DNA from: Scilla litardierei
Lineage: Eukaryota; Streptophyta; Magnoliopsida; Asparagales; Asparagaceae
Length of the DNA stretch: 64,000 nt
NCBI GenBank assembly: GCA_030789695.1
Contig: CM061140.1
Location: forward strand, 168,168,319 to 168,232,318
Reading direction: 5' to 3'
Notes under the pieces: generated by a model
What the model was told of the DNA's origin: nothing
Database searches by the model: none
The model's input: only the letters and a program-made list of their open reading frames with translations
Program-made: the position numbers and the translations under genes
In this document: piece after piece, positions 35,553-46,165 of the stretch
How the letters are laid out: the number at the start of each line of letters is the position of its first letter
Numbering within the stretch: position 1 is the stretch's first letter

Positions 35553-36216
35553 ACATTTATTTCTGTTTGTTGGGCTAGTCAGATGATACTTCTCATATGT
35601 ATATTATAAGTATTTTGTAAATATTGGCTATTTTGGAATGTGGTATTCGTTTGTTCTAGCTGATATGAGCTTATCAGTGAGCATTTAAAAATCACCAACA
35701 TGTTTTGATGCCAGTTCAATAATTTGTTTTTTATTTCTGTTTGTTGCGTTGCTTGTCGTGCTTCCGCTTCTAATTATTCGGCCTTATTCATTTAAATATT
35801 CCTTAGAACATTCGGTTTTTTAAATTTCATTTACGTAAATTGTACCTAAATATTTTATTTAATATTAATTTATTTCATATTTACTACTTATTTAATTATT
35901 ATTTATTTAACAGTTGGGTTTTCACAAGTAATAAGCACTGGAATTCGGTTTGGGGGTAATCTCACCTCAAATAACCATAACCAACTTTCTCACTTTCATC
36001 AACCAACTTTCCCAATACACATATAACCAAAGAAACACACTACTTTACTATGGGCCCCACATACAAAACTCCTCTCCACTTTCCCACCAAAAGCAACCAA
36101 AAGAAACCAAAAGAAACACACTACTTCTCTTCTCTCTCTTCCCTCATTTCTCCTAGGATTTACTATTCCCTACAGTAAATCCTTCATCAAAAGAATCCCA
36201 AAGGAACAGGCCCTAA

Positions 36217-36782
36217 GGGCCTGTTCCACCCGGTTTCTTTTGGGTGCTTTTGGCTGAGAAAGTGCAAAATGAGCACTGTTATTGGTCACTTAGGGTTTCT
36301 TTTGCCCGAATCCTATGTGGTTTTCCCTCGCGTGTTCAAGGGGCCGCTACTCCTCACAGCTGCTTTCAGCCCCTCCCAGCTTCTCCTCTCTCCTATGTGG
36401 CATGCTCAGCTCCCCCCGCCAAAATCCCCACAATTCGTGGGGATTTCAGCAAAGCAACCAGATGCTTTGCTTTTTCTTTCTTTTTTTAATGCAAACTGTT
36501 TTTTTTTTGTGTTTTTTAATTTTAGTTTTATTTTTAAATACATTATTTTATTAATATTTAACCAACTTCCACATTTCCTCATCTAACTTTCCCAATCCCA
36601 CTATAACCAAAGAAACACAATACTTTACTATAGGCCCCACAAACAAAACTTCTCTCTACTTTCCAACCCAAAGCAACCAAAAGAAACACATTACTCCTCT
36701 TCTCTCTCTTCAAAATTCCTCCTATGATTTACTATTGCAAACAGTGAATCATCCATCAAAAGAAACACACTGGAACAGGCCC
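36217..36782. mobile_element. Tourist-like Harbinger MITE abutting the large element
   Basis: This 566-bp element begins GGGCCTGTTCC and ends GGAACAGGCCC, with TAA on each side (36214-36216 shared with the large element, and 36783-36785). Its left ~260 bp match 26041-26290 and its right ~250 bp match 35960-36213, so it is a deletion derivative of that family. It encodes nothing. Confidence 0.9.
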
Positions 36783-36785
36783 TAA

Positions 36786-37049
36786 GCAAATGGCCTCGGC
36801 TCATTAGATTTTTAATATGTTGAATATGAGATCATTGAAAATGTGGTCCAAATGGAGGGAGAAGACGAAGGAACACAAAATTTCATGCCTCCCCACCCCC
36901 AACATCCTCTGTTTTTTTTATGATAACTTCAAATAACAATGATTCGTATGATATTTGTTGGCACGTTGTAGAATTGGCAGAAGGCAAATTTTAAAAAGTG
37001 AAGGGGCCTAAAAGCATAAAGAAGGAAATTTTAAAAATATTTATTTATT
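36786..37049. other. Short intergenic stretch
   Basis: No feature is supported here, apart from a run of T on the minus strand near 37030-37036 that could act as the Pol III terminator of the tRNA gene. Confidence 0.4.
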
Positions 37050-37121
37050 CGCCGTTGCCGGGGATCGAACCCGGGTCGTCCGCGTGACAGGCGGAAATAC
37101 TCACCACTATACTACAACGAC
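37050..37121 (-). tRNA. trnD-GTC: tRNA-Asp (anticodon GTC)
   Basis: On the minus strand the 72 bases fold into a standard cloverleaf. The acceptor GTCGTTG pairs with CAACGGC (one G-U), the anticodon loop is CTGTCAC with GTC at its centre, and the T arm is CCGGG/GTTCGAT/CCCGG. The D arm carries the A box (TAGTATAGTGGTGAGTA) and the T arm the B box (GGTTCGATCC), and the discriminator base is G. It reads as a nuclear-type tRNA gene with no intron and no encoded CCA. Confidence 0.97.
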
Positions 37122-37461
37122 TGAGATTATAAAGCCACTTCATCACTTATATTTACTATTTAATCACTCGGTACGAAAATTATTCATACTAGATAAACAG
37201 GGAAGAGCGATTGTTACAGTTTACTTGTTTGGTATATAATTGTAACATCAAACAAATCTGGAATTACTACCTATTTGCAGTGAATAACAGAGATTTCTCT
37301 CGTATGACAGCATTTTCCATCATAAAGGATATGGAGATAAAATATACATTCAGTTCACTTACCACTTATTTTTTTTTCAAAAAATACCAGTTGTATCCTT
37401 TTTATTAAAAAAAAAATCCTATAAAATCCTCAAGCTTTTTGTATGCTCATTGACTTGAGGT

Positions 37462-37642
37462 TAGGGATGAGAATGGGCATGCCCAAAGCCCGATTGGGCT
37501 TCCAAATGGGCATGCCACATCATCATCCCTACAATTCCTTCACAAATTTTTCTAGAATTTGTGAAGGAATTGTAGGGATGATGATGTGGCATGCCCATTT
37601 GAAAGCCCAATCGGGCTTTGGGCATGTCCATTCTCATCCCTA
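37462..37642. mobile_element. hAT-type hairpin MITE
   Basis: This 181-bp, nearly perfect palindrome begins TAGGGATGAGAATGGGCATG, has CATGTCCATTCTCATCCCTA as the opposite end, and has its centre near AATTTTTCTAGAATTTG. The flanking 8-mers CTTGAGGT (37454-37461) and GTTGAGGT (37643-37650) match at 7 of 8, the duplication length of hAT transposons. The sequence is non-coding and miRNA-precursor-like in shape. Confidence 0.88.
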
Positions 37643-37834
37643 GTTGAGGTTGGGGAGAGAGATTGCCCAGTACACATACCCTAATCTAATCAAAACAATT
37701 GCTAAATAGTAAATACACATAAAATTAACCGAAAACCTAGGAATAATTGCAGAGTACACATACCTTAATTCTTGCTCTCTTTTTTATCTACGGCAACGGA
37801 AACATCATCCGATTCTGGACCGGATTCAAATATA

Positions 37835-37839
37835 ACTAG
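37835..37839. other. Target duplication ACTAG (left) of the LARD-like element
   Basis: ACTAG here and at 43913-43917 directly flank the two LTRs. Confidence 0.9.
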
Positions 37840-39005
37840 TGTTTCAGAGTGTTTTCTCACTACAATGCGTTGACCGTGGAGAACCCGGTCAACGTGGTCA
37901 AGGGACCCGCTTTGGGTCCCTCGGGGGCTTCGAATCGGTGCAGAAGGGGCGAGGGGAAGCCTCGGCCCTGGTTGAGACTCTCGGCCTCGGACAGACGCGC
38001 TCGGCCTCGGCTGGAAGGGGGACGAGGGGTAGCCTCAGTCGCCCGGGTAGATGCACGGCCGACGGGTGGCGAGGGGGAGTCTCGGACCCGACTAAGACGC
38101 CAGGCCTCGGTAGGGCGTGCTCGGCCTCGGCAGGCTGACGGTGAGGGGAAGCCTCACTGTCCAATTGATCGAGTGGTCGGAGAGGGGCGAGGGGTAGCCT
38201 CGGCCCGTTGATCAGCTGTCCACCTGCGTAGACGAGAACGCTCGTCAGGGGGCCGGACCTTGGTTCCGGCCAAATCCCCTCCGATGCCTAAGTCAGATAG
38301 AGATCTGAGAAAGGAGGCCCGGCGGAGACGGTTCGACTCGTGAGGAGATCGTAACGGCGTCTCTCGGCGCGAGCGGGGGAGGAAGGAGATGAATTGGGGG
38401 AACGAGGTCGTTGATGGAGTACCTTAGGTTTTGTTACCTGAGATGCGGTCCCTTTGGATGATGCCCACCCTCCCCTCATATAGGTGACTCGTCCTGATAA
38501 TGTGCCATGATGGCCATCATTCATGGGGACGTGCAAATGTGGGAAGTTTTGACCTCCACTAATTGCGCACATCTTGATGAGGAGATGAATGTCCTGAAGG
38601 TGGCCATGATGGCTGGAGTGATGGACTCGGGCGGTTGCCATATCTGGCGGGCCTTGATGGCTGGAGAGTGATGGCCATTTAAGTCGGGCCATTAAACTGA
38701 GCCATTAAGCCGAGCCATGATGGCTATAGAGTGAAGGCCATTTAAGTCGGGCCATTAAGCTGAGCCATTAAGCCGAGCCATGATGGCTAGAGAGTGATGG
38801 CTTTGGACGGTTGCCATATTTGGCGAATGTTTCCTTGACTTGGGCCCCGATTTCCTCCATTGTGGAAGTGGGCCTTCGTCATGTGTGGAGAAGCGCGGCC
38901 CGCCCGTGAGATCCTTGGGCCGAGGCCCCAAGGTCGTAGTAGTCTGGTTGACCAGTCGTAGTTGACTTGGCTCTTCCGGGCCCGGCCAAACTAGTCCCGT
39001 TAACA
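37840..39005 (-). repeat. 3' LTR of the LARD-like element
   Basis: On the plus strand it begins TGTTTCAGAGTGTTTTCTCA and ends CTAGTCCCGTTAACA. It carries a short internal repeat of GAGCCATTAAGCCGAGCCATGATGGCTA units at about 38690-38795. It is 1166 bp, the same length as its partner. Confidence 0.95.
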
Positions 39006-39133
39006 TGCCCCCATCTTCTGAGCTCTACCATTGTTGAGGTGGAGGTCGGGAGATGTAGTATAATGTGGAAGAAGTTGTACTCTCTGCAAAACTTTGGCCC
39101 GTATTGCGGAGTTTGGCCGGGGACGATAGATCG

Positions 39134-39935
39134 TCAGCCCGAGATTCGTTCGGTCGTGGGGGAGTCGCCCATCGACTTACTGCCGACGAAGGAGATTCGT
39201 TCGACGGCGAGGGGAGTTGCCCCTCGACTTATGGCCGACGAAGGAGATTCGTTCGGTGGCGAGGGGAGTTGCCCCACGACTTACGGCCGACGAAGGAGAT
39301 TCGTTCGGTGGCGAGGGGAGTTGCCCCTCGACTTACTGCCGACGAAGGAGATTCGTTCGGTGGCGAGGGGAGTTGCCCCACGACTTACGGCCGACGAAGG
39401 AGATTCGTTCGGTGGCGAGGAGAGTTGGCCCCTCGACTTACGGCCGACGAAGGAGATTCGTTCGGTGGCGAGGGGAGTTGCCCCTCGACTTACTGCCGAC
39501 GAAGGAGATCCGCTCGGTGGCGAGGCGAGTTGCCCCTCGGCTTACGGCCGGCGAAGGAGATCCGCCCGGTGGCGAGGGGAGTTGCCCCTCGGCTTACGGC
39601 CGACGAAGGATATTCGTTCGGTGGCGAGGGGAGTTGCCCCTCGGCTTACGGCTGACGACCCCTCGGCTTACGGCCGACGAAGGAGATTCGTTCGGTGGCG
39701 AGGGGAGTTGCCCCTCGGCTTACGGCCGACGAAGGAGTGCTCGGCCTACTGGGGGGGTTGCCCCCAGCTCTTTGACCGATCCGTTCGTTCGGTTGCGAGG
39801 GGGGTTGCCCCTCGGCTTACGGCCGACGAAGGAGATCCGCTCAGTGGCGAGGTGGGTTGCCCCTCGGCTTACGGCCGACGAAGGAGATCCGCTCGGTGGC
39901 GAGGTGAGTTGCCCCTCGGCTTACGGCCGGCGAAA
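39134..39935. repeat. ~52-bp tandem array (about 15 units)
   Basis: The repeating unit contains GACGAAGGAGATTCGTTCGG, TGGCGAGGGGAGTTGCCCCT and CG(A/G)CTTACGGC. Spacing is 52 bases for most units, with a truncated unit near 39655 and an irregular one near 39735-39795. Since 52 is not a multiple of 3, all three frames show periodic peptides, none of which need be real. Confidence 0.95.
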
Positions 39936-40052
39936 AGGGTGAGGACCTTGTGAAGCCTTTCGAAGATTCCATGGTGGCGCTCTGCCATTGCTTCGTCCAG
40001 ATCGGTGGATGCAGGAGTTGTTCGGCAAGCGGGGACCCAGCAGCACGGTCGT

Positions 40053-40548
40053 AGGAGCGATCCGGGTGCTTGAACTCGGACGGGGGTGCTTCGGCCAGAT
40101 CGGCTTGGCCAGGATGAGGACGACTTTGAGACAAGGTGGCTCGGAGGCTTGGAAGGGTGGTCCGACTCGTCTGGACCGGTCGGCCTCCTCTGGGGTCGGC
40201 CTCGGTCTCGGCCTGAACTGGTCGGCCTCGATCGGAGGAGCTGCTTGGTTGCTCGAACTCAGACGGTGGTGCTTCGGCAAAACGGCTCGGCCACGGTCGG
40301 AGGAGCGATCCGGGTGCTTGAACTCGGACGGGGGTGCTTCGGCCAGATCGGCTTGGCCAGGATGAGGACGACTTTGAGACAAGGTGGCTCGGAGGCTTGG
40401 AAGGGTGGTCCGACTCGTCTGGACCGGTCGGCCTCCTCTGGGGTCGGCCTCAGTCTCGGCCTGAACTGGTCGGCCTCGATCGGAGGAGCTGCTTGGTTGC
40501 TCGAACTCAGACGGTGGTGCTTCGGCAAAACGGCTCGGCCAGGTCGGA
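40053..40548. repeat. 248-bp tandem duplication
   Basis: AGGAGCGATCCGGGTGCTTG starts both units (40053 and 40301), and a third partial start occurs at about 40549. The two units are nearly identical. Scattered GGTCGGCCTC words continue to about 40735 and recur at 41420-41525. Confidence 0.93.
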
Positions 40549-40739
40549 GGAGCGGTTTGGATGCTCGACTGGTTCAACAGCCCCATCGCAGTGGGGATAA
40601 CTTTGTAAGCTCGACGAGGTGGCTTGGCGTTGAAACTCAGATACTTGGCAAGGCAGTCGGACTCGTCTGGTCGGCCTCCTCCTGGGTCGGTTGAAATGGT
40701 GTGGTCGGCCTCCTCTTGGATGGGTCGGCCTCGTCTAGA

Positions 40740-42746
40740 CACAGCTCTAGTTCTATTTCCAAATTCAGCTCCAGCTCCAGCTATAGCTTTTGTCTGGACC
40801 GCATCTCCCGCTCCGGCTCCAGCTTTGTCTGGATCCTAGCTTCTGCTCCAGCTCCTGCTCTAGCTCCGACTCCCGCTTTTGTCTGTTTGGCGGTACGACC
40901 AAGGTTGCTCGGCAAGGGCGGCACAGTGATGGGAGCTCAGCCCATATGCTTGGCGATGGCAGCACGGTGTTGGTATGGCGGACGTCGAGACAATGGCCAG
41001 AGATGGTGGTAGGGCCATCGATGAAGGCCGAGTCGGGGCTAAGCCCGACGCCTGCGAGGGTCGTCGGTGCTGTCTCTTGTCTGAACTCGATCGAGATCTC
41101 ATTCTCCTTGGCGACCTTGCCAGGCCACTCGTAGCCCCGCGTCTTCCTGGCCCGTCCCCGGATCTAGACGCACTCCTTGCGCCTCTCCCTCAAGTTGGCC
41201 GAGGCCGCAATGCCGGTCGCCGTGTGCTCCGGTGTTGTCGCGACCATGGCAGCCTTATCGACAAGCTTTTTGTGAGACATTTGTTGAAACCGGGGGATGT
41301 GGTTTTTTATCACCATCTCGCAAGAAGTTTAAGAGAGGAGAATTTTCAGGGATGCTCTTGTAGTGGTCTGAAAGCACACAATTAATTAGCAAAGGGGGAA
41401 GAGGACAGTTTGACCTTTTTGCTGGGTCGGCTTCGGCCTCTTCTGGGGTCGGCCTCGGCCTGAACTGGTCGGCCTCCTCAGGGGTCGGCCTCGTCTGGGG
41501 TCGGCCTCGGCCTCGGCCTGGACTGGTACGATAAGAACAGCTCAGCCGATCCGACACACAGGCGGGTGGAGACCTGCTTGTTCAGATGAAGAAACAAACA
41601 TCTGCTTGTTCAGATGAAGAACCAACGATCGACATTTTCAGGGAGAGAAAATCCCTGAGCTCGGTGGTCTTTGATTTGCAGATCCAGGCACAAGCCTCCT
41701 TTGTAGACTTGCAAAACCGCAGGGTCGGTTTGTTGATCGCAGGCAACAAGATCTTCGTCGTGATACTCGCGGAGATCTCCGGGCTTCCTCAATCTCGAAT
41801 TCTTCGCCGTCCGAGCTCCTCAGCATGGTCACCTTCCTGGGGTTCGTTGGGGGGTGGTTGATCTTGATGACATCAGCATCCCTGATCTTGCGCTTGGTGT
41901 AGATGGTGAAGCCATCGGGCTTGGAGGCCGATGAGGTGTCCTCACGTTTCCTCAGGCAGAGGAGCTTCTGCCAGAGACTTCGTGCGTTCCAGAGCCCTCG
42001 GCGATGAAATCGAATGGTCCGACGTCGCGATCTCGGATCTCACCCTCGATCTTAGCGGCCCCTGCGACCTGTCCTCCGGTGGTAGGGACAACCTCAGCCG
42101 GCATGGGTCGAGCTTCTTGTCGGAGAAGAGATGGCCGGTGAGCGTCACGACGGGATCGCCTGAACCCGAAACCGCCGAGATCCGCTGATTCGTGGTCCTG
42201 AACTCCCTACCAGGCGGGATCTGTCGTTATCGCCGGTGGCATTTTCCCCTTCGGGGGAGTCTCCATCCACGCCTCATCGAAGAACTTACCCACGGGATCG
42301 CTGTCCTTCGAAGATGGGGAAGAAGACTCACACCTCATCGTCACCGAACTCGTCGAGATCACCGTCAAGCGGGTTGAAAGGTGTGGCGGGATCTCGCCAA
42401 GGTGAGAGATGGGTCGAGCACATGGTGTAATAAGGTCGGATGACGGCGGACCCATGCTCGAGAATCTGAACCTTGAGATTAGGAAAAGGGGGGCTTCATC
42501 TTTCAGAAAGCCTTGGTACAGAAAAGGAATTTTAGGTCCAAATGCTGGTGTTTCTTCCCCATGGGGTTTTGGGGATGAAGGGCGTGAGGGGTAAATCCTC
42601 ACGAGTTGAGAGTGTGCGAAAGTACGATGACGTGGTATGCCTTTACTTCCGCAGTCCGGTCCTTCAGATCTTTGATTAAAGGAACGAGCCATTGCCTATG
42701 TGGTTGACGTCGTGGATGTCGACTCGTTCCCACAGACGGCGCCAGA
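40740..42746. other. Rest of the LARD interior
   Basis: This holds a CAGCTCCAGCT-type short repeat (40740-40875), moderately GC-rich unique sequence and the primer site TGGCGCCGTCTGTGGGAA (minus strand, about 42727-42744). A minus-strand frame of 161 codons at 42207-42692 has no recognisable capsid motif. I cannot support a gene here. Confidence 0.5.
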
Positions 42747-43912
42747 TGTTTCAGAGTGTTTTCTCACTACAATGCGTTGACCGTGGAGAACCCGGTCAAC
42801 GTGGTCAAGGGACCCGCTTTGGGTCCCTCAGGGGCTTCGAATCGGTGCAGAAGGGGCGAGGGGAAGCCTCGGCCCTGGTTGAGACGCTCGGCCTCGGACA
42901 GACGCGCTCGGCCTCGGCTGGAAGGGGGACGAGGGGTAGCCTCAGTCGCCCGGGTAGATGCACGGCCGACGGGTGGCGAGGGGGAGTCTCGGACCCGACT
43001 AAGACGCCAGGCCTCGGTAGGGCGTGCTCGGCCTCGGCAGGCTGACGGTGAGGGGAAGCCTCACTGTCCAATTGATCGAGTGGTCGGAGAGGGGCGAGGG
43101 GTAGCCTCGGCCCGTTGATCAGCTGTCCACCTGCGTAGACGAGAACGCTCGTCAGGGGGCCGGACCTTGGTTCCGGCCAAATCCCCTCCGATGCCTAAGT
43201 CAGATAGAGATCTGAGAAAGGAGGCCCGGCGGAGACGGTTCGACTCGTGAGGAGATCGTAACGGCGTCTCTCGGCGCGAGCGGGGGAGGAAGGAGATGAA
43301 TTGGGGGAACGAGGTCGTTGATGGAGTACCTTAGGTTTTGTTACCTGAGATGCGGTCCCTTTGGATGATGCCCACCCTCCCCTCATATAGGTGACTCGTC
43401 CTGATAATGTGCCATGATGGCCATCATTCATGGGGACGTGCAAATGTGGGAAGTTTTGACCTCCACTAATTGCGCCCATCTTGATGAGGAGATGAATGTC
43501 CTGAAGGTGGCCATGATGGCTGGAGTGATGGACTCGGACGGTTGCCATATCTGGCGGGCCTTGATGGCTGGAGAGTGATGACCATTTAAGTCGGGCCATT
43601 AAACTGAGCCATTAAGCCGAGCCATGATGGCTATAGAGTGAAGGCCATTTAAGTCGGGCCATTAAGCTGAGCCATTAAGCCGAGCCATGATGGCTAGAGA
43701 GTGATGGCTTTGGACGGTTGCCATATTTGGCGAATGTTTCCTTGACTTGAGCCCCGATTTCCTCCATTGTGGAAGTGGGCCTTCGTCATGTGTGGAGAAG
43801 CGCGGCCCGCCCGTGAGATCCTTGGGCCGAGGCCCCAAGATCGTAGTAGTCTGGTTGACCAGTCGTAGTTGACTTGGCTCTTCCGGGCCCGGCCAAACTA
43901 GTCCCGTTAACA
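42747..43912 (-). repeat. 5' LTR of the LARD-like element
   Basis: This is the partner of 37840-39005, with about seven single-base differences by eye, mostly G/A (for example TCGGGGGCTTCG against TCAGGGGCTTCG). It is followed by ACTAG at 43913-43917. Confidence 0.95.
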
Positions 43913-43917
43913 ACTAG

Positions 43918-44494
43918 TGACCATTATCCGCTGAAAGATCACCATTTTGAAAGTGCAATCATGCTTGTAATGGATGAAATAAGACAGAGAGATTTAAAAA
44001 GATACCAAACATTCGTAACAATGTACCTTCACTTCAGACTACAAACAAAACAGAAAATGAAATGATGGCCAGCAAAACTTCAGCGGTGAAAGAGACACGA
44101 GCCATCACTAAAAGCATTGGAATCGGACACGCATACCTCAGAAAGTGATAGGAGACGACTGCGACAAAACTAGTCCAAAACTAAAGTATTAAGAGAGTCC
44201 GATGACACTATCTAAACAAGTACTGAACCAATCAAGGTATCACAAACCTATCATAATGCCATTACAAGTAGCGGCCCAAGAAGTCGGATTTACTTTCCTT
44301 CCTTTATTCGGTCTTCACTGTCATCGGTAATATCAGGCATCCAATGCTTTCCATACTATGCTTCCATTTCTCATCCAACAACCAGCAATGTCGATATAGC
44401 GATTTATTTACTGATCGCACGATCAAAGAAAAGGCGACTCTACGAGCCTTTATTTACAACTGTATTATCTGCAACCACCACCCGAATGCATGGT
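43918..44494 (-). other. 3' flank / untranslated region of the RMA gene
   Basis: Unique sequence lies between the RMA stop and the LTR element. It has no other gene and probably includes the 3' UTR, with no clear poly(A) signal identified. Confidence 0.45.
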
Positions 44495-45322
44495 TCAAAA
44501 CAAGAGGAGGCAGAGCATCGCACAGCAGAAGAGAAACACCCAGATCTGATGGAGGGAGCTCTCGACCTCCATCTCTTGCCTCCTTTGCCTGGGGCTGCCT
44601 CCGCTTGCACCAACATAGTACGGACTCGGACTGGAGAAGTGCATGTTCAGGGCCTCCTGATGATTCCGAAATACCCAAGGGAGAACTGCAATAGCCATTC
44701 CGCCCAGTACGCCCCCAGCCGTAGAATGGATCACTCTATTTGTTATTCCCAATGAGGGGGACGAAGGTGCTGACATGAAATCATTTGACGGCCCGTGATG
44801 AGGGTAGTGGTGATGATGCTCGTGCTGATGAACGTGGTAGTGATGATGCCGATGTCTATGGACCGGAACTAGGCGATTAGTGCTGTGATTCTCTTCCTCA
44901 TCAGATACTGCTGATTCAGGCTCGATCTCTGCATGCCCTCTGTGGTGGATGGAAGAGCTGGGCCGTCGTGGGATGTCGAAGCTTTGATTGGCATGCTTCG
45001 TGCTGTGGCCGCGGCCATAGAGGGGGACAAGGGAGTCCTGGGAAAGCGAGGCCTTGCAGACAGGGCACTGCTGCACGGAGACACTCTCGATCTGCAGCCA
45101 CCGGTAGATGCAGGGCCAGCAGTAGAGGTGGCCACAGAGGGTTACAACAGGATCTACTGCAAAGTCCAAGCAGATGTTGCAGTCAAAGCACCCGCTGGCT
45201 GACACGGCAGGTTGCGGGGCAGTCTCCGAGCCTCCGCTACATTTCTTTAGTGTTTCCTCTTTGGCAGGAGGTTCTTCCATGGCTTCTCTGAAGTGACCAT
45301 TAGAGATACCATCAACCTCCAT
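44495..45322 (-). CDS. RMA: RMA-type RING membrane-anchor E3 ubiquitin ligase
   Basis: This single-exon coding frame of 275 residues has a C3HC4 RING near the N-terminus: Cys48, Cys51, Cys63, His65, Cys68, Cys71, Cys86 and Cys89, within CNICLDFAVDPVVTLCGHLY. This is the RMA/RNF5/RNF185 family pattern, including WPCIYRWL. The last 18 residues (258-275) are a hydrophobic tail anchor, with a second hydrophobic stretch at about 198-218. Family members sit in the ER membrane and ubiquitinate misfolded or trafficking cargo, for example aquaporins. An unusual feature is a His-rich run at residues 155-176. The start is the first ATG after a good splice acceptor. No ATG precedes it in the putative leader. 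The gene is intact and flanked downstream by the LARD-like element and upstream by a Helitron. Confidence 0.93.
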   Translation of the reverse strand: MEVDGISNGHFREAMEEPPAKEETLKKCSGGSETAPQPAVSASGCFDCNICLDFAVDPVVTLCGHLYCWPCIYRWLQIESVSVQQCPVCKASLSQDSLVPLYGRGHSTKHANQSFDIPRRPSSSIHHRGHAEIEPESAVSDEEENHSTNRLVPVHRHRHHHYHVHQHEHHHHYPHHGPSNDFMSAPSSPSLGITNRVIHSTAGGVLGGMAIAVLPWVFRNHQEALNMHFSSPSPYYVGASGGSPRQRRQEMEVESSLHQIWVFLFCCAMLCLLLF

Positions 45323-45465
45323 ATAAGAAATGACTGATTGTGTGTTGTCTCCAAATGCTCACTGACAGAAACAAGGAATGGTGTTGGTTTTTCCAAAGTG
45401 TTGGATTGGTCTCTTTAGTCACTAAAAAAAAATCTAAGAATAGAGCTTTCATCTTTATAAAGTGA

Positions 45466-46060
45466 CTAGTCATAACCCGTGCCCGTAGGGCACGATTCAT
45501 TTAAGATATTCCCATGTCAAAAGCTTAGTTCCCCAAGAATTTTGCTCATCCCAAGGAATTAAGTTAATAACAAAAATCTTAGTTCCTCAACAAATTTAGT
45601 ACCATCCAAATTTAGTTCATCTCCAAAATTGTAGGGTTCTCCCAGCGAAATTTTCGAGTTCAAAAAATTTTAGTTCATCCCAAAATTTAGTTTTTCAGAG
45701 AATTTAGTTTCACACAAAAATTGATAGTCAAAATTTTATCTCTCTTCCTCTCTCTCCTGCAATTAAATGTCTGTTGCTGTCTTGGAAAAGATCTTAGAAT
45801 CAAATGATTGTTGCTATCCCCAAAAAAGCCTCTTGCTCTCCCCCAAAAGCAGACTTGCTTTCCCAAGTCAAATGGCAAGTTACGAAAAGAAATGGGCCCC
45901 ACACAAACTCAAAAATACAAACCATTCATCTTAATTTTTAATCCCAACCGTTCATCATCCAAGATTAAATCTCAGCCACTTTTTATCCCCCTCATTTGTC
46001 CTAGTCAGCTTGTCCTAGTCAGCCCTAGGATTCAAAAAACTCTGTCAAATGTAATATAGA
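45466..46060 (-). mobile_element. Non-autonomous Helitron
   Basis: Read on the minus strand it starts TCTATATTACATTTGACAG, preceded by A. It ends with a 7-bp-stem hairpin CGTGCCC-TAC-GGGCACG followed by GGTTATGACTAG and then T. These are the TC 5' end, 3' hairpin, CTRR tail and A/T insertion site of Helitrons. Its 595 bp include repeated TTAGTTC(C/AT)C-type words (45520-45700) and no coding sequence. Confidence 0.82.
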
Positions 46061-46079
46061 TTGGGAAGATAAACTTGCA

Positions 46080-46165
46080 AATGACTCGACAACCACCAGA
46101 ACCTAACATGAGGAACAATGAGAATGACTCGACAACAACCAGAACCTAACACGAGGACCAATGAG
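46080..46165. repeat. 43-bp tandem duplication
   Basis: Two units begin AATGACTCGACAAC at 46080 and 46123 and end in AATGAG, just outside the Helitron. A looser duplication of CTCTTCTC(C/A)CGCTCAATCTA units follows at about 46330 and 46445. Confidence 0.85.

Larger units (their letters stand above)
26041..36213 (+). mobile_element. PIF/Harbinger transposon, ~10.2 kb, three genes
   Basis: The termini GGGCCTGTTCC and GGAACAGGCCC are flanked by TAA on each side (26038-26040 and 36214-36216), the TIR and target-site type of PIF/Harbinger/Tourist elements. Inside, all on the plus strand, are a DDE transposase, a Myb/SANT-like protein and a GRF zinc-finger protein, with ~67-bp repeat blocks on both sides of the first two genes. 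The left ~250 bp and right ~270 bp closely match the ends of the MITE at 36217-36782, supporting these as a real end pair. A caveat is that a right-end-like terminus also occurs at 27999, so 26041-27999 could be a separate short element. Confidence 0.75.
37840..43912 (-). mobile_element. LARD-like LTR retrotransposon, young, apparently non-coding
   Basis: Two 1166-bp LTRs (TG...CA) flank 3.7 kb, bounded by the perfect duplication ACTAG. Orientation is minus. Next to the 42747 end the minus strand reads TGGCGCCGTCTGTGGGAA, a primer site seen in many plant LTR elements. Next to 39005 it reads AGAAGATGGGGGCA, a purine tract. I count about seven differences between the LTRs. The interior has no gag or pol motif on either strand and is largely tandem repeats, so it must be moved by another element's proteins. 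Long frames in it come from GC-rich repeats. Confidence 0.93.

Noticed and set aside
39065..39953. Arg/Gly-rich 328-, 241- and 196-codon frames
   Set aside because: They come from a 52-bp tandem array read in all three frames. The period is not a multiple of three and no protein would be conserved.
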